32,989 bases of DNA from Microvirga soli (GCF_016734765.1 NZ_JAERQE010000048.1:1-32989); one strand, 5' to 3'. Numbered from the stretch's first letter, positions 23,613 through 31,247 are shown. The notes: generated from the sequence alone by a model not told the origin. Numbers and translations are program-made.

Positions 23613-24773
23613 ATGGATTTCCGCCTTACGGAGGATCAACGCGCCCTTCAGGAAAGCGCCCGGCGCTTTGCTCAGAACGAGCTGCCGAAGCTTGCGGCCG
23701 AGATCGAGGAAACGTCGCATCCACTGCCGCATGGCTGGCTGAAGCGCTATGCAGAAATGGGCTTTCTCGGGATCAACGCCGATTCGGACCTCGGCGGTCT
23801 CGGTCTCTCCCATCTCGACGCATTCTTAGTAATGGAGGAATTCGCAAGGGTTTCCGTCGGCGTCGCATTCCCGATCTTCGAATGCTGCGCTGGCCCGGTC
23901 CGGATCGTCGAGCGCCTCGGCCATCCGTCGCTGCGCGAGCGCGTCGTGCCCAAGGTCGTGGCAGGCGAGATGCTGGTGGCCATTTCCATGTCCGAGCCCG
24001 ATGCCGGTACCGCGCTCACGGATCTCCGCACTCGTGCGCGCATCGAAGGGGACACGATCGTGATCGACGGATCCAAGCGCTGGTGCTCCGGCGCCGGGCA
24101 CTCGGAAGGCTATGTGGTGTTCTGTCGGTTCGACGGCACGCCCGGCGCAAAGGGCATCGGGGCCGTGTTCGTGGACAAGGACACGCCGGGCCTTACCTTC
24201 GGACCGCAGGAGCAGCTCATGGGTTTCCGCGGAGTTCCTTCCGCCGATATGACCTTCGAGAATGTACGGGTTCCGCGCGAGCATCTGCTCGTTGGTCCAG
24301 GCGGCTTTGCGAGCCTGATGGGCCTCTTCAACATCGAGCGGCTCGGTAACGCCACCATGGCCCTTGGCGTCGCAGCAGGCGCTCTGGAATACGTGACCGG
24401 TTATGTTCAGGAGCGCAAGCAGTTCGGCAAGCCTATCGTGGATTTCCAGGCTGTGCAGATCCGCCTGGCCGAGATGGCCATGAAGGTCGAGGCCTCCCGG
24501 CTGCTGATCCATCGCGCGGCCGCGAACGCGGATGAGGGCCTGCCCAACGCACGCGAGGCCTCCATCGCCAAGTGCTACGCCAATGAGATCACCCGGGAGG
24601 TCACCGCAACCGCGCTTCAGCTCATGGGCGGCTATGGTTATGCCAAGGAATACGGTATGGAGCGGCGGCTGCGCGACTCCTTCGGGTGGGGCATTGCTGG
24701 CGGAGCCATCGACATCCAGAAGCTCAACATCGCGGCCGAACTCGTCGGTCGCCGCTTCGATCAGAGACGGTGA
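23613..24773 (+). CDS. Acyl-CoA dehydrogenase with isovaleryl/long-chain-type catalytic Glu
   Basis: This is a predicted FAD-dependent acyl-CoA dehydrogenase of 386 residues, started at ATG 23613 with AAGGAGAG upstream. The C-terminal position that carries the MCAD catalytic Glu reads IAGGAIDIQK, with Gly363 in its place. Instead, helix G reads FNIERLGNA, putting Glu242 where isovaleryl-CoA and long-chain acyl-CoA dehydrogenases have their catalytic base (LERL in IVD). The enzyme should thus be active, with a preference that may lean to branched or bulky acyl chains. ISMSEPDAGTALTDL (124-138), RKQFGKPIVDFQAVQ (268-282) and LMGGYGY (337-343) are the other family motifs. It complements the Glu364-type dehydrogenase at 12939-14138. 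Confidence 0.92.
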   Translation: MDFRLTEDQRALQESARRFAQNELPKLAAEIEETSHPLPHGWLKRYAEMGFLGINADSDLGGLGLSHLDAFLVMEEFARVSVGVAFPIFECCAGPVRIVERLGHPSLRERVVPKVVAGEMLVAISMSEPDAGTALTDLRTRARIEGDTIVIDGSKRWCSGAGHSEGYVVFCRFDGTPGAKGIGAVFVDKDTPGLTFGPQEQLMGFRGVPSADMTFENVRVPREHLLVGPGGFASLMGLFNIERLGNATMALGVAAGALEYVTGYVQERKQFGKPIVDFQAVQIRLAEMAMKVEASRLLIHRAAANADEGLPNAREASIAKCYANEITREVTATALQLMGGYGYAKEYGMERRLRDSFGWGIAGGAIDIQKLNIAAELVGRRFDQRR

Positions 24774-24781
24774 GGCGCGTC

Positions 24782-25906
24782 ATGGCGGCACGGACCGTTC
24801 TGATCGCAGGCGCCTCGGGCGTGGTAGGTCACGCCGCCGTGGAGCACTTCACCCAGCTCGACGGATGGACCACGATCGCCCTCTCCCGCCGCCGTCCCGA
24901 GATCTCGTCGGATCGATCCTACCAGCATATCCCGCTCGATCTGCAGGATGCCGAGGCTTGCCGTGCCGCCGTTGCGGCAATGTCGGAGGTCACTCATCTC
25001 ATTTACACAGCCTTGTATGAAAAGCCGGATCTTGTGGAAGGTTGGCGCGACCCGGAGCAGATGGCCATCAACCTCGCCATGCTGCGCAATCTTCTTGAGC
25101 CGCTCATGGAGAGATCGGGCAGCCTGCAGCATGTAAGCCTTCTGCAGGGCACGAAGGCGTACGGCATTCACATCCACCGCATTGCCGTCCCTGCTCGCGA
25201 GCGCTGGCCGCGCGACCCCCATGATAATTTTTACTGGCTGCAGGAGGACTACCTATGCGAGGCCTCCTCCAGGCATGGCTTCGGCATGACGATCTTCCGC
25301 CCGCAGGTGGTATTCGGTGACGTGGTCGGGGTTGCGATGAACCTCACTCCGGTCATCGGAGCCTATGCGGCGATCTGCAGGGAAGAGGGCCTGCCTTTCT
25401 CGTTTCCGGGGGGGCCGGCTTATGTGCTTGAGGCCGTAGACGCCCGTCTCATGGCGAAAGCTCTCGCCTGGGCGGCCGAGGCTCCGACAGCGCGCGGCGA
25501 AACCTTCAACATCACGAATGGCGACGTCTTCGTCTGGCAGAATGTGTGGCCTGCCATCGCACGCGCGCTCGGCGTCGAGCCGGGACCCGATAGTCCCATG
25601 TCCATTGCGGAGTTCCTGCCCAAGAAGGCAGATGTCTGGGACAAGGTCGTTGCAAAGTTCGGCCTGAACCCGATCCCGCTCCCGGCCATGCTTGGGACGT
25701 CCCACCACTATGCCGATTTCACCTTTGCGTATGGGGCGCAGCACAGGCCGCCCCCTGCCCTCGTGAGCACCATCAAGATCCGCCAGGCGGGCTTTGCCGA
25801 GTGTATCGATACCGAGGACATGTTTCGCGACCTGTTCGGTAGCCTCGCAGCCAAGCGCATCCTACCGCCTATGCGTGGCATGAAGACAGATTCCGCTCAA
25901 CGGTAA
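24782..25906 (+). CDS. Atypical SDR, PRISE-like (progesterone 5-beta-reductase/iridoid synthase family)
   Basis: This is a 374-residue Rossmann-fold protein. The N-terminal IAGASGVVGHAAV carries the GxxGxxG cofactor motif (10-16), followed by a PRISE-like ALSRRRP. Further family signs are HVSLLQGTKAYG (Lys125) and DNFYWLQEDYL (Tyr151), matching the HVSLQTGxKHY and NFYYxxED blocks, and TIFRPQVVFGD. PRISE enzymes reduce the double bond of conjugated enones with NADPH, using a Lys and a Tyr. Here the reaction could be reduction of an unsaturated cyclic ketone or enal intermediate. Some bacterial relatives are annotated only as epimerases. ATG 24782 lies eight bases after the dehydrogenase stop, within the operon. 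Substrate and direction are not known. Confidence 0.8.
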   Translation: MAARTVLIAGASGVVGHAAVEHFTQLDGWTTIALSRRRPEISSDRSYQHIPLDLQDAEACRAAVAAMSEVTHLIYTALYEKPDLVEGWRDPEQMAINLAMLRNLLEPLMERSGSLQHVSLLQGTKAYGIHIHRIAVPARERWPRDPHDNFYWLQEDYLCEASSRHGFGMTIFRPQVVFGDVVGVAMNLTPVIGAYAAICREEGLPFSFPGGPAYVLEAVDARLMAKALAWAAEAPTARGETFNITNGDVFVWQNVWPAIARALGVEPGPDSPMSIAEFLPKKADVWDKVVAKFGLNPIPLPAMLGTSHHYADFTFAYGAQHRPPPALVSTIKIRQAGFAECIDTEDMFRDLFGSLAAKRILPPMRGMKTDSAQR

Positions 25907-25931
25907 AGCAATAGAACACAGGGAGGACATC

Positions 25932-26954
25932 ATGACCGAGAAGCGCTGGGTTCGGCGACCTGAAGGCTCCAACTGGGGTGATTTTGGGCCCGACGATCAA
26001 GTCGGACGTATGAACCTCCTGACCCCCGAGCGTCGCCTTCGGGCGATTCGGGAGATCACTCATGGCGAGACATTCACGTTGAGCCTGCCGCTCGATCATC
26101 CAGGTGGCAACACCCTTTTCGAGTATCGCAAGGAGCCCCGCTTCTTTTACGAGAAACGGGGCCCGGCCCATAACTACAATTTCCGGCTCAGCAATGTCTG
26201 CGGCTGCTTCTCCGATGTCGTGTCCGACGACGCGGTGCTGCTCTACACGCAGTATTCCACACAGTGGGACGGCTTGAGCCATGTCGGACAGCTGTTCGAC
26301 GCAGACGGCGACGGTATGGTCGAAAAGGTTTATTACAACGGCTATCGCGGGGGGATCGACATCGTGGGGCCGGACGACGCCTCAGAAGGCCAGGGAGCCA
26401 AGGCCCTCGGCATCGAGAAACTCGCCGTTAGCGGCGTCCAGGGACGCGGCGTCCTCGTCGACTTGGAAGCCCGCTACGGACGGGAGCGCGCCATCGTCGG
26501 CTACGAGGACCTCATGCGGGTTCTGGAAGGGCAGCGCTCCAGTGTCGAAACGGGGGACTTTCTCTGCCTCTATACCGGCTTCGCCGACCTGATCCTGGAA
26601 ATGGGCAAGCAGCCCGACAAGGAGCTGCTGTCATCGTCCTGCGCTGTTCTCGACGGACGAGACGAGCGCCTTCTCAACTGGATCACGGATTCAGGAGTTG
26701 CCGCTATCTGCGCTGACAATTTCGCGGTGGAAGCCTATCCGGCCAAGCCCGGGCCTGGCGACACTTACCCTGGGCTGCCGCTGCACAATCACTGCCTGTT
26801 CAAGCTCGGGGTCCACCTTGGCGAGCTGTGGTACTTCGCGGACCTAGCTCGCTGGCTGCGCAGCCACGACCGCTGGACATTCCTTCTAACGGCCCCGCCG
26901 CTGAGGCTGCCCGGCGCAGTTGGCTCACCTGCGACACCGATTGCAACAGTCTAG
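25932..26954 (+). CDS. Cyclase-family (KynB-like) hydrolase with altered metal motif
   Basis: This is a predicted hydrolase of the cyclase family (kynurenine formamidase, isatin hydrolase and relatives), 340 residues long, with GGAGG before ATG 25932. The family metal motif HxGTHxD-x3-H is present as QYSTQWDGLSH (Gln107, Gln111, Asp113, His117): both first histidines are replaced by Gln, while Asp and the last His remain. The C-terminal CADNFAVEAYP and PLHNHCLFKLGVHLGE match the conserved end of the family, including further His residues. The Gln variant may bind metal differently or not at all. A ring-opening hydrolysis of a lactone, lactam or diketone is plausible in this operon but is inference. 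Confidence 0.82.
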   Translation: MTEKRWVRRPEGSNWGDFGPDDQVGRMNLLTPERRLRAIREITHGETFTLSLPLDHPGGNTLFEYRKEPRFFYEKRGPAHNYNFRLSNVCGCFSDVVSDDAVLLYTQYSTQWDGLSHVGQLFDADGDGMVEKVYYNGYRGGIDIVGPDDASEGQGAKALGIEKLAVSGVQGRGVLVDLEARYGRERAIVGYEDLMRVLEGQRSSVETGDFLCLYTGFADLILEMGKQPDKELLSSSCAVLDGRDERLLNWITDSGVAAICADNFAVEAYPAKPGPGDTYPGLPLHNHCLFKLGVHLGELWYFADLARWLRSHDRWTFLLTAPPLRLPGAVGSPATPIATV

Positions 26955-27020
26955 ACACCGAGACGCTCGATCACAGTGCCATTGCGCCGCCTCACTGGAC
27001 CTGCGCCAGATCTACTGGTT

Positions 27021-27074
27021 TGACCATGGTCAGGCCGCAGCATGGAGCAACCATAGCGCCCTGAGACAGTCTCA
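27021..27074. promoter_or_regulatory. Two short palindromes upstream of the second tctC gene
   Basis: TGACCATGGTCA (27021-27032) is a perfect palindrome and TGAGACAGTCTCA (27062-27074) has six-base arms around one base. They lie in the 146-base gap between the cyclase gene and the second tctC-type gene, so they could be operators, a weak terminator or mRNA structure. They do not resemble the ACATACT-type operator. Confidence 0.3.
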
Positions 27075-27100
27075 AGGCGAAGAAAGGGAGGAAGAGGAAG

Positions 27101-28078
27101 ATGCACCGCCGGAACCTTTATGCGACGCTGCTTAGCCTGACAGCGCTCCTCGGAGCGGGCACGGTGGCAGAGGCGCAAAGCAGTTATCCAAGCCGCACCA
27201 TTTCCCTTATCGTGCCTTTTCCAGCAGGAGGAACTGCCGATATCGTGGCTCGGATCGCGGCGGCCGCCATAGGCGATCAATTGAAGCAGAATGTCATTGT
27301 CGAAAACATGAGCGGTGCGAGCACCGCGATTGGCACTGCTGCTGTCGCAAGAGCGGAGAAGGACGGCTATAAGCTTCTCTTCACCGCAGCGACAACCTTT
27401 GTCACCAACCCGCACCTCTACGATAAACTCTCCTACAAGCTCGAGGATTTCGAGCCGATTGCCCTTGTTTCGAAGGTGCCGTTCGCCTTCGTCGTGAAGA
27501 AAGACTTTCCTGCCAGAACGCTTGCCGAGTTCAAAGATTATGCCAAGGCAAATCCGGGCAAGATCAACAATGCCACTAACGGGCCCGGCAGCGTCGTGCA
27601 TCTCATCGGCGAGATGATCGGCAAGCAGCTCGGCATCGAGATGAAGCAAGTTCATTACCGGGGGGCTTCGCCTGCCACGAACGACATGCTGGCGGGAGTA
27701 GTCGACAGCAACGTGGAGGCTCTTACCAATGCTGTACCGAACGTGACTGCAAATCAGTATCGCGCCTTGGCAGTTCTGACGAACGAGCGCTCGCCTCAAC
27801 TCCCCGATGTTCCGACCTTCAAAGAACTTGGGTACCCTGAGCTCGTTGCGGAAAGCTGGTTTGCTGTTTTCGCACCCGCGGGCACTCCGACGGATATTAC
27901 CCAGACGCTAAGTTCTGTTGTCGCCGGCATCGTGCAATCGCCCGATTTCGCCAAACGCATGCGGGAAATCGGCAATGAGGCGGCGGCAGCAAATCCTCAG
28001 GAGCTTCTCAGGTACGTGAGGGAAGAGAATACTCGCTGGGGCAGAGTTATCAGGGAAGCAGGGGTCCAACTCAACTGA
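27101..28078 (+). CDS. tctC: TctC/Bug-type periplasmic solute-binding protein (second copy)
   Basis: This is a second extracytoplasmic receptor for a TTT transporter, 325 residues. The signal peptide (about 1-25, cut after VAEA or EAQ) is followed by SRTISLIVPFPAGGTADIVA, VENMSGAST and PQLPDVPTFKELGYPEL. It shows broad similarity to the receptor at 1313-2287, for example the shared YKLEDF and VPFxFVVK segments and FAPAGT. GGGAGGAAGAGG lies before ATG 27101. There are no further tctA or tctB genes in the window, so it probably works with the pair at 2869-4830, giving that permease two receptors. It is the last gene of the plus-strand run and ends eight bases before an IS6 end. Confidence 0.92.
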   Translation: MHRRNLYATLLSLTALLGAGTVAEAQSSYPSRTISLIVPFPAGGTADIVARIAAAAIGDQLKQNVIVENMSGASTAIGTAAVARAEKDGYKLLFTAATTFVTNPHLYDKLSYKLEDFEPIALVSKVPFAFVVKKDFPARTLAEFKDYAKANPGKINNATNGPGSVVHLIGEMIGKQLGIEMKQVHYRGASPATNDMLAGVVDSNVEALTNAVPNVTANQYRALAVLTNERSPQLPDVPTFKELGYPELVAESWFAVFAPAGTPTDITQTLSSVVAGIVQSPDFAKRMREIGNEAAAANPQELLRYVREENTRWGRVIREAGVQLN

Positions 28079-28086
28079 TCTGACGT

Positions 28087-28728
28087 GGTTCTGTCGCAAC
28101 TCTGGAACTGAGACAGCACGATAGAAGCGCCCCCCTCGACCGTCATGCAGCGAGTCGCTCGAACTGCTCAGCGAGCGAAGGCTGCCGATTCCAGGCATAC
28201 TTTGCCTGTCCCTTGCGCATCATGTGCACCATTTCAATGCCACTCAGGATCGCGCGAGCGCTGTTCACTGATTTGAACCTGAGCATTTGTCGGACCCGGC
28301 GTTTGACGGCGCGATGATCCTGTTCGATGCGATTGTTCAGGTAGGCACTCTGCCGGATCCGAATCGGCTTCAGTTTGTGTCTTGATCGATCCTCGAGCCG
28401 GTTTTCCGTGTCACAGGATAGGATCGCCTCTCGGTTAGTCTGACTGCCATCGATCACAATCCGCTCGGGCCTGCCATGGCGCTTGAGGGCTTTGCGCAGG
28501 AACTGTCTGGCGGCAGTGAGATTGCGCCGCTCGCTGAACCAGAACTCGACCGTATCCCCGTTGCTGTCGATCGCGCGATACAAGTACATCCAGCGGCGGC
28601 GGACCTTGATGTATGTCTCGTCAATATGCCATTTTCGGCTGACAGGACGTTTGCGGCGGTTGAAGCGTTCAAGTAGCAGCGGCGCATAGCGCAGGGTCCA
28701 GCGATGGATTGTGGCATGGTCGACGGAG
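28087..28728 (-). mobile_element. IS6-family element truncated by its neighbour
   Basis: The right end of a minus-oriented IS6 element starts at 28087 with GGTTCTGTCGCAACTC, related to the end at 640. It runs for about 640 bases and stops where the left end of the next element begins (28729). The left end is lost. It differs by many bases from the copy at 91-640, so it is not a recent duplicate of it. Confidence 0.8.
28143..28728 (-). pseudogene. IS6-family transposase, 5'-truncated
   Basis: The minus-strand frame is open from the junction at 28728 to the stop at 28143. It begins at SVDHATIHRW within the HTH region, so about 45 N-terminal residues are missing. The catalytic residues remain: Asp in KWHIDETYIKV, Asp in RIVIDGSQTN and Glu in NNRIEQDHR, followed by MVHMMRKGQAKYAWN and the C-terminus SLAEQFERLAA. 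Internal methionines at 28589 are not true starts. Without the DNA-binding part the product is unlikely to transpose the element. Confidence 0.85.
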
Positions 28729-29553
28729 GGGTCCGTCGCAAACGTTTTGTTTCAGAGTTTCAGCTAATCCTCCCCGGGCTCAAGGATGGAGGGTAGTGTG
28801 TTTAAGGGCAGGCATTTTGATCGATCCGTGATCCTGCTCTGCGTCCGCTGGTACTTGGCTTACGGTCTCAGCCTGCGGAACTTAGAGGAAATGATGGCCG
28901 AGAGGGGCATCTCCGTCGACCACGCGACCATTCACAGATGGGTCATTCGCTACTCGCCCGAACTGCTGGAGCAGTTCAACCGGCGCAAGCGTCCTGTGAC
29001 CCGGAAATGGCATATCGACGAGACGTATATCAAGGTCCGGGGGCGGTGGATGTACTTGTACCGCGCGATTGACAGCAGCGGCGACACCATTGAGTTCTGG
29101 TTCAGCAAGCGGCGCAATCTGACCGCCGCCAAACGGTTCCTGCTCAAGGCGATGAAGCGGCATGGCCGTCCGGAGCGGATCGTGATCGATGGCAGTGAGA
29201 CGAACCGCGAGGCGATCAGGTCCTGCGATACCGTCGACCGACTCCAGAACAGATCACAGCTTGGTGTGAAACCCATTCGCATCCGCCAAAGTGCCTACCT
29301 CAACAATCGCATTGAGCAGGATCATCGCGCTATCAAGAGGCGGGTGCGGCCGATGCTCGGCTTCCAATCTGTGGCCAGTGCCCGCGTGATCCTGGGCGGC
29401 ATTGAGATGATTCACATGATGCGCAAAGGACAGGCGAAGTACGCCTGCCGTTCGCAGCCGTCACTTGCCGAGCAGTTTGACTTGATCGCCGCATGAGCTT
29501 GAGAGGAGATCTCGGCTATCTTCGCGCCCCTGCTCCAGATTTGCGACGGAACC
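28729..29553 (+). mobile_element. IS6-family insertion sequence, complete
   Basis: This is an 825-base element with terminal repeats GGGTCCGTCGCAAA (28729-28742) and, at the right end read from outside, GGTTCCGTCGCAAA (29540-29553), differing at one position. It encodes an intact transposase. The 8 bases on either side (28721-28728 and 29554-29561) do not match, so the usual 8-bp target duplication is absent. That suggests the present junctions come from recombination between IS copies or a deletion. Confidence 0.85.
28786..29496 (+). CDS. IS6-family DDE transposase
   Basis: This is an intact IS6-family transposase of 236 residues. It has the N-terminal FKGRHFDRSVILLCVRWY segment, an HTH region (about 30-55) and the full catalytic triad: Asp78 in KWHIDETYIKV, Asp135 in RIVIDGSETN and Glu177 in NNRIEQDHR. 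IS6 transposases act by replicative transposition and form cointegrates, and they readily build composite structures around accessory genes. It may act on the related ends in this window, including the truncated ones at 640 and 28087. The start at ATG 28786 gives the usual family length. Confidence 0.93.
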   Translation: MEGSVFKGRHFDRSVILLCVRWYLAYGLSLRNLEEMMAERGISVDHATIHRWVIRYSPELLEQFNRRKRPVTRKWHIDETYIKVRGRWMYLYRAIDSSGDTIEFWFSKRRNLTAAKRFLLKAMKRHGRPERIVIDGSETNREAIRSCDTVDRLQNRSQLGVKPIRIRQSAYLNNRIEQDHRAIKRRVRPMLGFQSVASARVILGGIEMIHMMRKGQAKYACRSQPSLAEQFDLIAA

Positions 29554-29584
29554 CCTTTTGGAACCGAGAGCAGCCCCTCGGAGA

Positions 29585-30187
29585 CTAGACCTGCCGCGCA
29601 GCCTTGAGTGCGTATTCCAGGATCTTGACCTTCAATCGGGTCAACTCCGCAGGAGCGAGATCAACCCGTGTAAACTGCGTCCAGAACTGAAAGCTGGTGA
29701 ACGCGACTGCGACTTGGATGACATGTGGGCCATCCTCGGTATGCGCCAGCGCCTCCCTGACCAGTGCCTCAACGCCGGCCTCCACAGCGGTGAGAAAACC
29801 ATCGAGCTCGGGCACGAGTTCGCGATCTCGCGCCGCAAGGGCGAGGCGGTGCGCGCCCCGGGCGTAGAAGGCATCCAGCTCCTCGACCAACCGCACGAGG
29901 CGCTCGCGGCCAGTCTTGGCTTCGGAGAACACCGAAGCAACAGTGTCGGGAGTCGGGGGACGCATTGCGTGCCACACATGCGCGCCGCAGGCCCGGACAA
30001 GGTCACCGAGGGTGGGGAAATGCCGGGAAACAGTGGCCGGCCCGACACCAGCCCCTTCCGCGACCTCGGCGAAGGTTGTGGGAACCACCCCCTTCTTGTC
30101 ATGGAGCCGCATCGCCGCCTCCACGATCCGCTCGCGTACCTGATCACGGGCCTCTGCCCGCTTCTGCATTCTGTAGTCTCTCGCCAT
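29585..30187 (-). CDS. TetR-family transcriptional regulator, second
   Basis: This is a 200-residue TetR-type regulator. Helix 1 (RERIVEAAMRLHDKKG) and the HTH (TTFAEVAEGAGVGPATVSRHFPTLGDLV, about 37-64) are clear; the rest is an unassigned ligand domain. It resembles regulators annotated simply as TetR/AcrR without a known ligand. It lies outside the catabolic block, beyond the IS6 elements, and is divergent from two small secreted-protein genes. A palindrome at 30216-30241 just upstream of its start is a likely autoregulatory operator that could also control the divergent gene. Confidence 0.88.
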   Translation of the reverse strand: MARDYRMQKRAEARDQVRERIVEAAMRLHDKKGVVPTTFAEVAEGAGVGPATVSRHFPTLGDLVRACGAHVWHAMRPPTPDTVASVFSEAKTGRERLVRLVEELDAFYARGAHRLALAARDRELVPELDGFLTAVEAGVEALVREALAHTEDGPHVIQVAVAFTSFQFWTQFTRVDLAPAELTRLKVKILEYALKAARQV

Positions 30188-30200
30188 CAGGTCCCTATAT

Positions 30201-30241
30201 TTGACAGAAGGTCATTTTCGTGAAATCTTCATATCACGAAA
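30201..30241. promoter_or_regulatory. Operator-like inverted repeat and -35 box upstream of the second tetR
   Basis: TTTCGTGA (30216-30223) and TCACGAAA (30234-30241) are perfect inverted arms with a ten-base spacer, a plausible binding site for the regulator encoded at 29585-30187. TTGACA (30201-30206) on the plus strand is a perfect -35 match, but no clear -10 follows at 17 bases (AATCTT). The motif is unlike that at 18843, so a different regulator is expected. Confidence 0.5.
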
Positions 30242-30315
30242 GTATCTTATCCAACCCTATCCCGTCAAGACTCTCATGATTGCGGAACCCAATCGGTTCC
30301 GGAGGAGGCGAAGCT

Positions 30316-30597
30316 ATGCCCAGACGTCCTCTCTTCATCCTTGCAGCCGCCGCTCTTGTTCTCACAACCGCCGGACCAGCTCTGGCCGCATGCGGTTCTA
30401 CTCAGGTCTTTCAGGTAGGGAACCTGAGTGGGGATCCCGAGAAAGACACCTTCGGCCTCTTGTGCGGGCCGGCTGGTGGCGAGCGAACCAGCTCCCTCAC
30501 CAGTTCTGCACGCAATGAGATCGTGCAGGTCGGCACGATTACGGGCGAGGCCGAGAGGGACACGCTGGGCTACCTGCAAGTGGCTGCGGCTCCGTAG
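30316..30597 (+). CDS. Small secreted protein with an internal repeat, function unknown
   Basis: This is a 93-residue protein starting at ATG 30316, which has GGAGGAGGCG upstream. The N-terminus is a clear signal peptide (PRRPLFILAAAALVLTTAG), with possible cleavage after PALA; the following LAAC also fits a lipobox, so it could be a lipoprotein. The mature part contains two similar segments, FQVGNLSGDPEKDTFGLL and VQVGTITGEAERDTLGYL, about 54 residues apart, suggesting a duplicated structural unit. I do not recognise the family. It is divergent from the second tetR and may be controlled by the palindrome at 30216-30241. Confidence 0.75.
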   Translation: MPRRPLFILAAAALVLTTAGPALAACGSTQVFQVGNLSGDPEKDTFGLLCGPAGGERTSSLTSSARNEIVQVGTITGEAERDTLGYLQVAAAP

Positions 30598-30698
30598 CAC
30601 CCGCCCCCTAACAGATCACCGATCCCAATCCCTCCTCCTACGGGAGCTGGCTGAAGAACCCAAGATCCAGAGGTCGTGAACTCTTTCAGGAGGTCTCC

Positions 30699-31247
30699 AT
30701 GAGAACCGTATCGAGAATTCTTGCTGCGTCGGCGCTATGCATCACAGTCTCTCCAGCGTTAGCAGGCCCGGACGAGGAGGTCCGAGACATCATCTCGGCT
30801 TGGGCCCAAGCCTATACCGAGGGTGACCACAACAAGATATCGCAGTTGTACGATCACTATGGCCGTCTGCATGGTGTGGACGCCGCCGACATGATTGGAC
30901 CGCAGGCCGTCAGCGAGCACTACTACTTCGAGAATGGGCACACTACGCTGCGCTCAGTGAAGCTCGGCGACATCAAATGCTACTCGTATGATGATGCGAC
31001 TGCCACTTGTGCCGGTGCCATGGAGTTCGTCGTGACCAAGCGGTCAGGCGAAACGTTGAGCCAGCCGTCCCAAGTCAGCCTGGCTTTCGCGTATGACCAT
31101 GATGTCGGCAAGTGGTTAATCCATGACCATCGGGTGCTGCGCGGCATCGCCGTCGCGGTAAAGCCTGCGCCCACACTCCAAGCAGATGCGGTACAACCGT
31201 CGCTAAGCATTGTTCCAGCCAGCGCAGCGACAATCCCTGTCCAATGA
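30699..31247 (+). CDS. Secreted SnoaL/NTF2-like protein
   Basis: This is a 182-residue protein with a signal peptide (MRTVSRILAASALCITVS, cut after PALA near residue 22). The mature part has the SnoaL/DUF4440 layout: an N-terminal helix VRDIISAWAQAYTEGDHNKIS, then YDHYGRLHG, and beta strands including CAGAMEFVV and WLIHDHRVL typical of the cone-shaped NTF2 fold. Secreted members of this family are mostly uncharacterised; some bind small ligands or are linked to envelope stress. AGGAGG precedes ATG 30699. The 101-base gap after the previous gene includes a CTCC-TACG-GGAG mini-hairpin, so the two may or may not be co-transcribed. The C-terminal 30 residues look disordered. Confidence 0.78.
   Translation: MRTVSRILAASALCITVSPALAGPDEEVRDIISAWAQAYTEGDHNKISQLYDHYGRLHGVDAADMIGPQAVSEHYYFENGHTTLRSVKLGDIKCYSYDDATATCAGAMEFVVTKRSGETLSQPSQVSLAFAYDHDVGKWLIHDHRVLRGIAVAVKPAPTLQADAVQPSLSIVPASAATIPVQ

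Noticed and set aside
641..28086. Matching 8-bp flanks at the inner ends of the island
   Set aside because: The bases at 641-648 and 28079-28086 are unrelated, so a simple composite transposon with intact boundaries is not supported.
28721..29561. 8-bp target duplication around the intact IS6 element
   Set aside because: The flanking octamers differ entirely, so no duplication can be claimed.
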